From JBFLVN01 sp040758475 (GTDB lineage: Bacteria; JAGRBM01): a DNA stretch of 8,769 nucleotides. The notes under the pieces were generated by a model, which saw nothing but the letters and a program-made list of their open reading frames with translations, was not told the DNA's origin and made no database searches. Shown here piece after piece: positions 1 through 5,096 of the stretch (position 1 is its first letter; each line of letters starts with the position of its first letter). The stretch is taken from positions 1 through 8,769 of the forward strand of contig JBFLVN010000157.1 in NCBI GenBank assembly GCA_040758475.1, read 5' to 3'. The position numbers were made by a program, and so were the translations under genes.

Positions 1-26
1 CCGATGGTGTAGAGGATGCGGGCCAT
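1..26 (-). CDS. 5' end of an unidentified gene, cut by the window edge
   Basis: Only the first codons are inside the window. On the minus strand an ATG at 26-24 shares its A with the TGA stop (28-26) of the MmgE/PrpD gene, giving a TGATG overlap. The visible residues are MARILYTI followed by a partial codon. I see no good Shine-Dalgarno sequence upstream, so translation may be coupled to termination of the upstream gene. The product cannot be identified from so few residues. The call rests on the stop/start overlap and on a plausible hydrophobic N-terminus of the kind common in Rossmann-like proteins, which is only an impression. Confidence 0.4.
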
Positions 27-1714
27 CAAGCGCCCGGCCGGCAGACATATTTAGTGAGTTCTTCGAGGCGCGAGCCTTCCAGGTCTTTCATCATGGCGAT
101 GGCCCGGTCTACCTGACCGCCGCCCAGGGCGCCGCCCGCTTCCGTGCGGAATTTTTCTTCCACCGTCTCGAAATATTTTTCTTGCCCCGGTGCACCGAAG
201 GGGATGTCCTGCCGGGCGGATAGCTTTTCGCCCCGCGCCGTTTCAATGGTGACCTCCGAGGGGAAGGCCATCTTGAAGCGGCTGAAATCCACTTCCGAGA
301 GGTCGGGCTCGTGCCGGGCGCCGCCGCCCGCTTTCGCGGCGCTCTTGCGGCCTTTGCGAACGAAGGCGGCCGCCTGCCGGGCCAGGTCTGTTCCGTGGTC
401 GAAGAGGAGACCCCGAAGGTTGATCGAATTCTTCTTTTTCCCGCCCATCTGGCTCTGGTAGCCGCGAAGGACTTTGAAATACTGGCGCGGTGAGAGCTGG
501 GCCACGGGGGAATTGCGGCCCAGGACGCCGGCGAACGCCTTCGCTACTTGGAAACTCATCTCCCAATCGTGGGTGAGTTTTGTCTTGGCCGCGAGATCGC
601 GGATAACGGGCTCGTGCTTGTCCAGGAATTCCTGGGAAAGCTCTCCGGCCGTGTGCTTTCCGGCGATGATGCCGATGCCCAGGTTGTAGGGGATGGAGAA
701 ATTGATGTTGACGGGGGAGAGCTTCTCGAATTCGCCCACGTGTTCGGCGGAGAGATTATCCATTTCGACGGTAAGGAGATTGGCCCGCACGCCGATCTTC
801 TCAACGTCCTCCGCCACCATGCGCCGCCGGTTCTTTTTTTCGAACTCCTCCAGGATCATGAAGAGCGCGTCCATGCTCGTATCGATGTAGGCGCAGCCCG
901 GGTATTTCTTGTTGGCGATCGTGTCCGTGATCCAGGATTTTCCAAGCCCGGTGAGCATTCCGGGGAGGGATGCGTAGGTGAAAGAGGCCCAGAAGCCCTT
1001 GCGCGGGTGCTCGAAGATCTCCCGGGCGCCCGTAAGCCCTTCCCTCGCGAGCTGCGCCGCCTGGATGCCCGTCACCGTAGGCCCACCGGCAGTAAGCACT
1101 TTGCTCGTCGGGCCCATGAAGCCGGGCCATAGTGTAAACGTCGGCTGGTAGAACGCGATGGCAAGCGCATGGGCCGTTTGTTCTTTGTTAAGGCCGTAGA
1201 GGCGTGAGGCAAGCGCCGCTCCTTCGATCGCATGGATGAAGCTCCAGGCCTGCCCGTTCTGGGGCCCGAGGACGCAGCTCGCCCCCACGCGGCCGCCGAT
1301 CTCGTTGGCGATCACCTGGGCGAGCAGCAGGTCGCGGGTTGGGAGTTTCTCCTCTTCGCAGATGGCCCAGCTTCCAAGGACGGCCGAGTGCCCGGTGTGG
1401 CCCATATACACGTAGTCGTCGTAGTCGAGGGCCATCGCGTAGGCGGCGTTCACGAGGACCGCCTCGTGGAGGGCCATTTTTTCCCCCGTGGGAATGACGG
1501 TGCAGGGGCCGGTCTTTTTCCACTTGGCGACCGTATTCCGCACGGCCTTGCCCGGTTCCGTGTCGGCCCCCGCGTGGAGGGAGGCGATGACGTTCAAAGT
1601 CTGGTAGCGGGCTTTTTCGAGGACGCGGGCGGGAACGTCGGCGGCGCGGACGGAGCAGATCCAGTCGGCGAGGCGCTCGGTTACCGATTGGGAATGAACG
1701 GCTTGAGGAGGCAT
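26..1714 (-). CDS. MmgE/PrpD-family protein, divergent, with a C-terminal insertion
   Basis: This is a 562-residue member of the MmgE/PrpD fold, which includes 2-methylcitrate dehydratase and cis-aconitate decarboxylase. Family landmarks are the N-terminal helical segment (TERLADWICS, 12-21), the LDYDD...GHTGHS loop (96-110) matching the family LDFDD...HPS motif, the TSK-VLTAGG segment (203-211), KKYPGC (269-274) and NFSIPYNLGIGII (338-350). The C-terminal strand MAFPSEVTIETARGEKLSAR (482-501) corresponds to the family's PARVTV...LADG segment. Several expected active-site histidines appear replaced, and about 95 residues (385-478) are extra, ending in a basic Gly/Ala stretch. The usual family length is about 450-500 residues. 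ATG 1714 was chosen because GAGGA lies 6 nt upstream; the longer frame to 1750 would read deeper into the phosphatase gene. The start overlaps the phosphatase end by 34 nt, so the two are probably co-transcribed. The substrate is unknown; dehydratase, decarboxylase or epimerase activity are all possible. Confidence 0.88.
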   Translation of the reverse strand: MPPQAVHSQSVTERLADWICSVRAADVPARVLEKARYQTLNVIASLHAGADTEPGKAVRNTVAKWKKTGPCTVIPTGEKMALHEAVLVNAAYAMALDYDDYVYMGHTGHSAVLGSWAICEEEKLPTRDLLLAQVIANEIGGRVGASCVLGPQNGQAWSFIHAIEGAALASRLYGLNKEQTAHALAIAFYQPTFTLWPGFMGPTSKVLTAGGPTVTGIQAAQLAREGLTGAREIFEHPRKGFWASFTYASLPGMLTGLGKSWITDTIANKKYPGCAYIDTSMDALFMILEEFEKKNRRRMVAEDVEKIGVRANLLTVEMDNLSAEHVGEFEKLSPVNINFSIPYNLGIGIIAGKHTAGELSQEFLDKHEPVIRDLAAKTKLTHDWEMSFQVAKAFAGVLGRNSPVAQLSPRQYFKVLRGYQSQMGGKKKNSINLRGLLFDHGTDLARQAAAFVRKGRKSAAKAGGGARHEPDLSEVDFSRFKMAFPSEVTIETARGEKLSARQDIPFGAPGQEKYFETVEEKFRTEAGGALGGGQVDRAIAMMKDLEGSRLEELTKYVCRPGA

Positions 1715-2481
1715 AGCATTTCCTCGTGGATGCGCCCGTTGGAGGCGCACAGGTTTTCGCCGTAGAGGTCCAGGGGTGAGCCGTCGAAGTTGGTGACCTT
1801 GCCGCCCGCCTCCGTGACGAGGAGGGAGCCCGCGGCGACGTCCCAGGGTTTTAACTTCTCTTCCCAGTAGCCGTCCACGCGGCCGCAGGCGAGGTAGCAG
1901 AGATCGACGGACGCGGCGCCGCCCCGGCGGACGCCGTGCCCGAGGCGCTTAAAGTCCCGGAAGATCGAAAGGTAGTGGTCGATGCGTTCCCGGCGGTCGT
2001 AGGCGAAGCCCGTGGTGAAGAGCGCTTCCCGCGCCAATTGAACGCCGCTCACTTTGATGGGAGCGCCGTTGAGGAACGCGCCGCCGCCTTTGGTGGCGGA
2101 GAAAAGTTCATTGAGAAGGGGATTGAACACGACGCCCGCCACAGCCGCGCCCTCGTGGACGAGGGCGATGCTCGAAGCAAAGAGCGGATAGCCGTGGGCG
2201 TAGTTGGTCGTGCCGTCGAGGGGATCGACGATCCAGCGGAAAGGGGAGCCGTCCTTTTTTTCCAGGTCACTTTCTTCCGCCAGGATTTCGTGGCCCGGGT
2301 ATTGGGCACGAATGATGTCTTTGATGGTTTTCTCGCAGGCGAGGTCCACGTGGGTGAGGAGATTGACCTCTCCTTTATATGTAATGCGGTCGATCTTTTG
2401 GTAGTGCTCGAGTTGAATCTTCCCCGCCGCCTTAGCCGCCTGGACGGCTGTTTCGAGATGGGATTTCCAGTCGGTCTTCAT
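1681..2481 (-). CDS. inositol-monophosphatase-family phosphatase
   Basis: This 266-residue protein has the normal length for the family of Mg2+-dependent, lithium-sensitive phosphatases that hydrolyse inositol monophosphates and related sugar or nucleotide phosphates in the cytoplasm. Both family signatures are clear: WIVDPLDGTTNYAHG (83-97) and WDVAAGSLLVTEAGG (213-227). The expected metal ligands are present: Glu69 in AEES, Asp86 and Asp89 in DPLDG, and Asp214 in WD. KGGGAFLNG (131-139) is also typical. Relatives with the same motifs include histidinol-phosphatase, NADP phosphatase and archaeal-type fructose-1,6-bisphosphatase, so the substrate is open. ATG 2481 has no clear Shine-Dalgarno, but a small ORF with a good one stops 12 nt upstream, which could supply ribosomes. 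The end overlaps the MmgE/PrpD start by 34 nt. Confidence 0.95.
   Translation of the reverse strand: MKTDWKSHLETAVQAAKAAGKIQLEHYQKIDRITYKGEVNLLTHVDLACEKTIKDIIRAQYPGHEILAEESDLEKKDGSPFRWIVDPLDGTTNYAHGYPLFASSIALVHEGAAVAGVVFNPLLNELFSATKGGGAFLNGAPIKVSGVQLAREALFTTGFAYDRRERIDHYLSIFRDFKRLGHGVRRGGAASVDLCYLACGRVDGYWEEKLKPWDVAAGSLLVTEAGGKVTNFDGSPLDLYGENLCASNGRIHEEMLCLLKPFIPNR
1721..1725 (-). promoter_or_regulatory. Shine-Dalgarno that fixes the MmgE/PrpD start
   Basis: On the minus strand GAGGA is followed by AATGCT and then ATG at 1714, a 6-nt spacer. The in-frame ATG at 1750 has no comparable site. This supports the shorter start even though the site lies inside the phosphatase coding sequence. Confidence 0.65.
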
Positions 2482-2493
2482 TGGCGGCGGAGC

Positions 2494-2598
2494 CTACAGC
2501 GGCGCCAGTCCTGCGCGCAACTTTTCCAAGTTGCGGATGGAAGCCGAACCGCGTGAGCCCCTAGAGGCCGCTGCGGGAACCGGCTGCTCGACGGACAT
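2494..2598 (-). CDS. possible 34-residue small ORF or leader peptide
   Basis: On the minus strand an ATG at 2598 is preceded by AAGGA (2609-2605) with a 6-nt spacer. The frame runs 34 codons to TAG at 2496-2494, 12 nt before the phosphatase ATG. The peptide begins MSVEQPVPAAASRGSRG and ends IRNLEKLRAGLAPL. It has no hydrophobic segment, cysteine or histidine, and is small, polar and slightly basic. I recognise no family. The phosphatase lacks its own good ribosome-binding site, so this ORF could act through translational coupling; the frame could also be chance in GC-rich intergenic DNA. No attenuator-like run of a single amino acid is present. Confidence 0.42.
   Translation of the reverse strand: MSVEQPVPAAASRGSRGSASIRNLEKLRAGLAPL
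2516..2535 (-). repeat. perfect 8-bp inverted repeat with a GNRA-type loop on the minus strand
   Basis: Plus strand CGCAACTT-TTCC-AAGTTGCG is a perfect 8+4+8 palindrome. Read on the minus strand the loop is GGAA, a GNRA tetraloop, so a transcript leading to the phosphatase could fold a compact hairpin starting 34 nt before its ATG. No T-run follows on either strand, so it does not look like an intrinsic terminator. It also lies inside the small ORF (codons for RNLEKLR), so the symmetry may partly reflect coding. Confidence 0.5.
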
Positions 2599-2604
2599 GG
2601 AATA

Positions 2605-2609
2605 TCCTT
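2605..2609 (-). promoter_or_regulatory. Shine-Dalgarno of the small ORF
   Basis: Minus-strand AAGGA followed by TATTCC and then ATG (2598), a 6-nt spacer. The arrangement closely matches AAGGA-TTTCCC-GTG in front of the second thioesterase, which is a well-supported start. This is the main reason to take the 34-codon frame seriously. Confidence 0.45.
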
Positions 2610-2632
2610 GCCTCGCTTGCCGGTCCCCGCCC

Positions 2633-2649
2633 GCGGCCGAAGGGGCCGC
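2633..2649. repeat. GC-rich inverted repeat in the divergent intergenic region
   Basis: GCGGCC-GAAGG-GGCCGC forms a 6-bp all-GC stem with a 5-nt loop between the divergent phosphatase and thioesterase units. No T-run follows on either strand. It could be a protein-binding site or a 5'-UTR hairpin, or chance in GC-rich DNA. I could not find a convincing pair of -35/-10 boxes in this 229-nt divergent region (2482-2710). Confidence 0.3.
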
Positions 2650-2710
2650 CCGGCGAAGGCTTGATGCATTGATTGGCCTCCCTCGCCATTCCCAATTAAA
2701 AGAAACGCCC

Positions 2711-3214
2711 ATGACGGACGGATCGCCGGTAAAACGCAGCACCAATCTCGAAGAACACAAGGCGCTTCTGGCCCGGATTTTCGAGAATTCCCCTTTCGTG
2801 AAGAACCTGGGCATCAAGGTAACGGGCCTTGGGATCGATACGGCGGAGCTAACGCTCCCAAGCGCCCCCCACGTCCAGCGGAACTTGAACGTCCTGCACG
2901 GCGGGGCGGTGGCGACCCTCATCGACACGGCCGGGGGTGTGGCGGCTTTCTCCGATTTCACCAAGGTGGAGACGCTCAACGCCGCCACCATCAATCTTTT
3001 CGTGAATTATCTGGCCGCCGCGCCGCCGGGCGTGGGCGTGCTCGCCAAGGCGAAAGTTCGAAAGCGCGGAAAAAGCATCGTCGTCATCGACGTGGACGTG
3101 GAGGACGATTCGGGACTTCTCGTCGCCACGGGCACCGTCACCTACAAGCTGGGGAGCAAAGTAGGGGTGAGAAAACCCGATCCGGATGTAAAGAGCGCCT
3201 TGCGTTCCCAATGA
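2711..3214 (+). CDS. PaaI-type hotdog-fold thioesterase
   Basis: This 167-residue hotdog protein is expected to hydrolyse acyl- or aryl-CoA thioesters in the cytoplasm. The signature is NVLHGGAVATLIDTAGG (60-76). His63, the Gly64-Gly65 turn and Asp72 correspond to the PaaI/THEM2 catalytic segment, in which a Gly amide polarises the thioester and the Asp acts nine residues after the His. The following strands NAATINLFVNYLAAAP (90-105), VRKRGKS (116-122) and VATGTVTYKLG (138-148) complete the fold. The frame is open back to a TTG at 2531, but the extra 60 residues look non-domain and hydrophobic alignment begins near residue 25, so ATG 2711 was chosen. Its ribosome-binding site is weak (AAAAGAAA). 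The stop overlaps the next ATG (ATGA). It is paralogous to the thioesterase at 3859-4320. Substrate unknown. Confidence 0.9.
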   Translation: MTDGSPVKRSTNLEEHKALLARIFENSPFVKNLGIKVTGLGIDTAELTLPSAPHVQRNLNVLHGGAVATLIDTAGGVAAFSDFTKVETLNAATINLFVNYLAAAPPGVGVLAKAKVRKRGKSIVVIDVDVEDDSGLLVATGTVTYKLGSKVGVRKPDPDVKSALRSQ

Positions 3215-3849
3215 AACGGGAATTTTTTATCTTCTTTGTCCTTGCGCTTCTTGGCGGGTGTTCGTTTTTTGCAAACAAGCCGCCCATTCCCCCGTTACCG
3301 AACCTCGAACGAATTGCTCCCGAAAAACTAACTTTGGACGATCTTCCTTCCCGCGGTTTGAAGGGTTCGAAGGTCCTCGTCGTCCAGATTTCCGATTTCC
3401 AATGTCCCTTCTGCGCTAAATCCCACGAGGCCATGGAGCGGGAGATTTTCCCGAAGTACAAAGACCGGGTCGAATTTCGCTTCAAGCAGTTTCCCATCGG
3501 CCATCACGAATGGGCGAGTCGCGCCGCCGCCGTGAGCCTTTGCGCCGGCGAGCAGGGGAAATTCTGGGAAGCGGCCGATTTTTTCTTCTCCCACCAGATC
3601 GAGATCGAAGCGCGGACTTTTGGTGATTTTTTGGACAGGTTGACCCGCGAAGCGAAGCTGGAGAAAGCCGTCCTCGCCGCTTGCCTCGAAAAAGGGGAGG
3701 CCGACCAGAAAGCCCGGCGGGATTTTGACGAATCCCTGGCCGCGGGCATCCAAGGGGTCCCCACGGTTTTGGTGAACGGCTGGAAGCTCGAAGGCCTCCT
3801 CGAAACGGGGGACATCGAGAAGGCCATCGAAGCGGAACTATCCCGATAA
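3211..3849 (+). CDS. DsbA-like thioredoxin-fold lipoprotein
   Basis: This 212-residue exported thiol-disulfide protein belongs to the DsbA/BdbD-type (Thioredoxin_4) group. Residues 1-17 form a lipoprotein signal peptide with lipobox LGGC (14-17), so Cys17 should be lipidated. Ser18 follows, which by the Lol rule would not retain it in the inner membrane. The thioredoxin-like core starts at KVLVVQISDF (54-63), then has the redox motif CPFC (65-68), the helical insertion with CAGEQGKFW (111-119) typical of the group, and the cis-proline loop GVPTVLVNG (182-190). Its job is probably to form or reshuffle disulfides in periplasmic proteins. Cys111 and Cys158 are additional. ATG 3211 overlaps the thioesterase stop (ATGA), so translation is likely coupled. 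The setting between two thioesterases is unusual and gives no obvious partner. Confidence 0.92.
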   Translation: MKREFFIFFVLALLGGCSFFANKPPIPPLPNLERIAPEKLTLDDLPSRGLKGSKVLVVQISDFQCPFCAKSHEAMEREIFPKYKDRVEFRFKQFPIGHHEWASRAAAVSLCAGEQGKFWEAADFFFSHQIEIEARTFGDFLDRLTREAKLEKAVLAACLEKGEADQKARRDFDESLAAGIQGVPTVLVNGWKLEGLLETGDIEKAIEAELSR

Positions 3850-3852
3850 GGA
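3848..3852 (+). promoter_or_regulatory. Shine-Dalgarno that fixes a GTG start
   Basis: AAGGA begins inside the TAA stop of the DsbA-like gene and is followed by TTTCCC and GTG at 3859, a 6-nt spacer. It supports the GTG as the start of the second thioesterase over the internal ATGs at residues 15 and 29. Confidence 0.7.
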
Positions 3853-3858
3853 TTTCCC

Positions 3859-4320
3859 GTGTCGGACCTGGACCGAGAGCTCGTCGAGAAATCCATCAAG
3901 ATGGTGCGGGAACGCTTCGGCCGCTCGGGCCACAGCCGCTTCATGGGGTGGTATCCGGAAGAAATCCGGGAGGATTACTCGCGCCTGCGCGTCCGCTTGC
4001 GGGAAGATTTCCTGGGAGAGCAGGGGGCGCTCCATCCCGGCGCCGTGGCGAGTTTTGTCGATGCCGCCGCCGGGGTGGCCGTGGCGGCGGGCCGCACCGA
4101 CATGGGTCCCGCCTGGAACGCTACGATCAACCTGCTCGTCAATTTCCTCGCCGCCCCCACGACGGACGAACTCATCGCCACCGCCCAGGTCCGAAAGCGC
4201 GGAAAGAGCGTCGCCACCGTGGCCGTGAGCGTAGAGGATACGGCTGGGGAACTCATCGCCACCGGCACGGCCACCTTCAAGATGGGCGTGACTTTCGGGG
4301 TGAAAGAGAAGAAGAAATGA
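3859..4320 (+). CDS. hotdog-fold thioesterase-like protein with an HPG variant motif
   Basis: This 153-residue protein is paralogous to the thioesterase at 2711. Shared blocks are LH-G-AVA---DAAAG (58-72), NATINLLVNFLAAP (87-100), VRKRGKS (111-117) and IATGTATFKMG (133-143). It differs at the catalytic turn: His59-Pro60-Gly61 replaces His-Gly-Gly, while the acidic residue nine positions after the His is kept (Asp68). In PaaI and THEM2 the residue after the His gives a backbone NH to the thioester carbonyl, and proline has none, so activity may be altered or lost. The N-terminus (1-45) is helical, charged and unlike the paralogue. GTG is the start, set by AAGGA 6 nt upstream and 9 nt after the preceding stop, so it belongs to the same operon. 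The C-terminus ends in a Lys-rich tail (KEKKK). Confidence 0.87.
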   Translation: MSDLDRELVEKSIKMVRERFGRSGHSRFMGWYPEEIREDYSRLRVRLREDFLGEQGALHPGAVASFVDAAAGVAVAAGRTDMGPAWNATINLLVNFLAAPTTDELIATAQVRKRGKSVATVAVSVEDTAGELIATGTATFKMGVTFGVKEKKK

Positions 4321-4327
4321 GAGCGTT

Positions 4328-4343
4328 AAGATGCCCATCTTTT
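4328..4343 (+). terminator. weak terminator-like hairpin after the thioesterase operon
   Basis: AAGAT-GCCC-ATCTT, then TT and a G, begins 8 nt after the TGA of the second thioesterase. The 5-bp stem is AT-rich and the T-run short, so it would terminate poorly if at all. It is noted because it sits just before the promoter-like element of the toxin-antitoxin pair. Confidence 0.2.
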
Positions 4344-4370
4344 GAGCTTTTCGACTGATTGTTGTAATCT
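4342..4370 (+). promoter_or_regulatory. candidate promoter of the toxin-antitoxin pair
   Basis: TTGAGC (4342-4347) and TAATCT (4365-4370) are 17 nt apart, resembling sigma-70 -35 and -10 boxes; each is imperfect. The stretch 4340-4390 is clearly more AT-rich than the genes on either side, as expected of a promoter region. The antitoxin ATG is at 4395. Confidence 0.35.
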
Positions 4371-4381
4371 TACTAATAAGA
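4368..4381 (+). promoter_or_regulatory. candidate operator: inverted repeat overlapping the -10 box
   Basis: TCTTA-CTAA-TAAGA is a perfect 5+4+5 inverted repeat that overlaps the candidate -10 element and ends just before the GA-rich ribosome-binding region of the antitoxin gene. AbrB-type antitoxins commonly bind palindromes at their own promoters, so this is a reasonable autoregulatory site. A site this short could arise by chance in AT-rich DNA. Confidence 0.35.
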
Positions 4382-4394
4382 AAAGAGATTTCCC

Positions 4395-4655
4395 ATGGAC
4401 GTCACGACAACCAGAATGTCTTCCCGAGGCCAGGTGGTTATTCCTGAAAGCGTGAGACGCAAATTGGGTCTTAAGCGAGGGGCGCAGTTTGTGGTCGTGG
4501 GCCGGAAGGACGCCGTCCTGCTCAAAGCCCTTCCCGCGCCTCCCGCCGATGAATTCGAGCTTCTTCTTGCCGAAGCGGAGAACGCGGCGCGGAAAGCGGG
4601 CATGAAAAGATCGGATGTGGCAGCGGCAATCCGGAAGGTTCGGCGCAAGAAATGA
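4395..4655 (+). CDS. AbrB/SpoVT-type antitoxin
   Basis: This 86-residue protein has an N-terminal swapped-hairpin AbrB DNA-binding domain: TTRMSSRGQVVIPESVRRKL (5-24), then GLKRGAQFVVVGRKDAVLLK (25-44). The SSRGQVVIP core is diagnostic. Residues 50-86 form a charged helical tail (ADEFELLLAEAENAARKAG, then SDVAAAIRKVRRKK) of the type that wraps around and inhibits a partner PIN toxin. The downstream PIN gene starts with an ATGA overlap, which fixes the pairing. The expected role is to neutralise the toxin and repress the operon through the inverted repeat upstream. The ribosome-binding site is weak (GAGA, 6 nt before the ATG). This region is less GC-rich than its surroundings, in keeping with the mobility of such modules. 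Confidence 0.93.
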   Translation: MDVTTTRMSSRGQVVIPESVRRKLGLKRGAQFVVVGRKDAVLLKALPAPPADEFELLLAEAENAARKAGMKRSDVAAAIRKVRRKK

Positions 4656-5053
4656 GGATTGTATTGGACACCAACGTCCTCGTTTCCGGAATTTTTTGGA
4701 AAGGGCTGCCGCGTGAAATACTGGTTCTTTGGAATCGAAAGGTAATCGATCTGGTAGTAACCCCACCCATTCTGGAAGAATACGAGCGGGTGATCGCCGA
4801 GCTTGGCAGGAAATTTCGTGCTGTTCCAGTGAACCGGTTGATTAAACGGATCGAAGACCGCTGTATTTTGGTCAAGCATGTTCAAATCTCACCGGTTCGT
4901 TGTGGTGATCCTACGGATCAGAAATTTTTGGATGCGGCAACGAACCGGACGTCCTATCTGGTTACTGGGGATCAAGTTTTATTGTCCGCTCGGGCCTATC
5001 CTGGCGGGCGAATAATGAGTCCCCGGGCTTTCCTTGGAGAGTTTCGCGAATAG
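4652..5053 (+). CDS. PIN-domain toxin (putative ribonuclease)
   Basis: This 133-residue PIN protein resembles the group often described as putative toxin-antitoxin system toxin, PIN family (COG1569 type). Acidic metal-site candidates are Asp6 in VLDTNVLVSG (4-13), Glu42/Glu43 in PPILEEYERV (38-47), Asp86 and Asp89 in CGDPTDQKFLDAA (84-96), and Asp107 in LVTGDQVLL (103-111). The second acidic residue often seen in the GDxDL motif is Val109 here, but the other carboxylates are kept, so the nuclease is probably active. PIN toxins of this type cleave RNA. The ATG overlaps the antitoxin stop (ATGA), so translation is coupled. The gene is of normal length and looks intact. The next gene (sirtuin) begins 43 nt after the stop. 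Confidence 0.92.
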   Translation: MRIVLDTNVLVSGIFWKGLPREILVLWNRKVIDLVVTPPILEEYERVIAELGRKFRAVPVNRLIKRIEDRCILVKHVQISPVRCGDPTDQKFLDAATNRTSYLVTGDQVLLSARAYPGGRIMSPRAFLGEFRE

Positions 5054-5073
5054 TTCTTTCATGCGGGATGTAA

Positions 5074-5093
5074 GGCTCTAAAGGGCTATTTTT
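5074..5093 (+). other. hairpin with T-run between toxin and sirtuin, containing the sirtuin ribosome-binding site
   Basis: GGCTC-TAAA-GGGCT can pair over 5 positions including one G-T wobble and is followed by ATTTTT. It could be a weak intrinsic terminator for the toxin-antitoxin unit. The 3' arm also holds AAGGG (5081-5085), the only Shine-Dalgarno-like sequence before the sirtuin ATG at 5097, with an 11-nt spacer. Folding would therefore hide the site. The stem is short and stability is doubtful. Confidence 0.25.
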
Positions 5094-5096
5094 GAT

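Noticed and set aside
548..1132. 194-codon open frame on the plus strand inside the MmgE/PrpD gene
   Set aside because: Shadow frame. The minus-strand product matches a known family along its whole length.
1715..1750. 12-residue longer start of the MmgE/PrpD protein
   Set aside because: No ribosome-binding site, a longer overlap with the phosphatase gene and unlikely residues. ATG 1714 has GAGGA at a 6-nt spacer.
2600..2700. Promoter boxes in the divergent region (for example TTGATT near 2669 with AATTAA near 2694)
   Set aside because: The spacing is outside the usual range or the hexamers match poorly. No pair on either strand was convincing enough to list as a feature.
2531..2710. 60-residue N-terminal extension of the first thioesterase from a TTG
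   Set aside because: The extension has no match to the hotdog fold, is Arg/Ala/Pro-rich, and overlaps the divergent control region and the minus-strand small ORF. ATG 2711 gives a normal family length.
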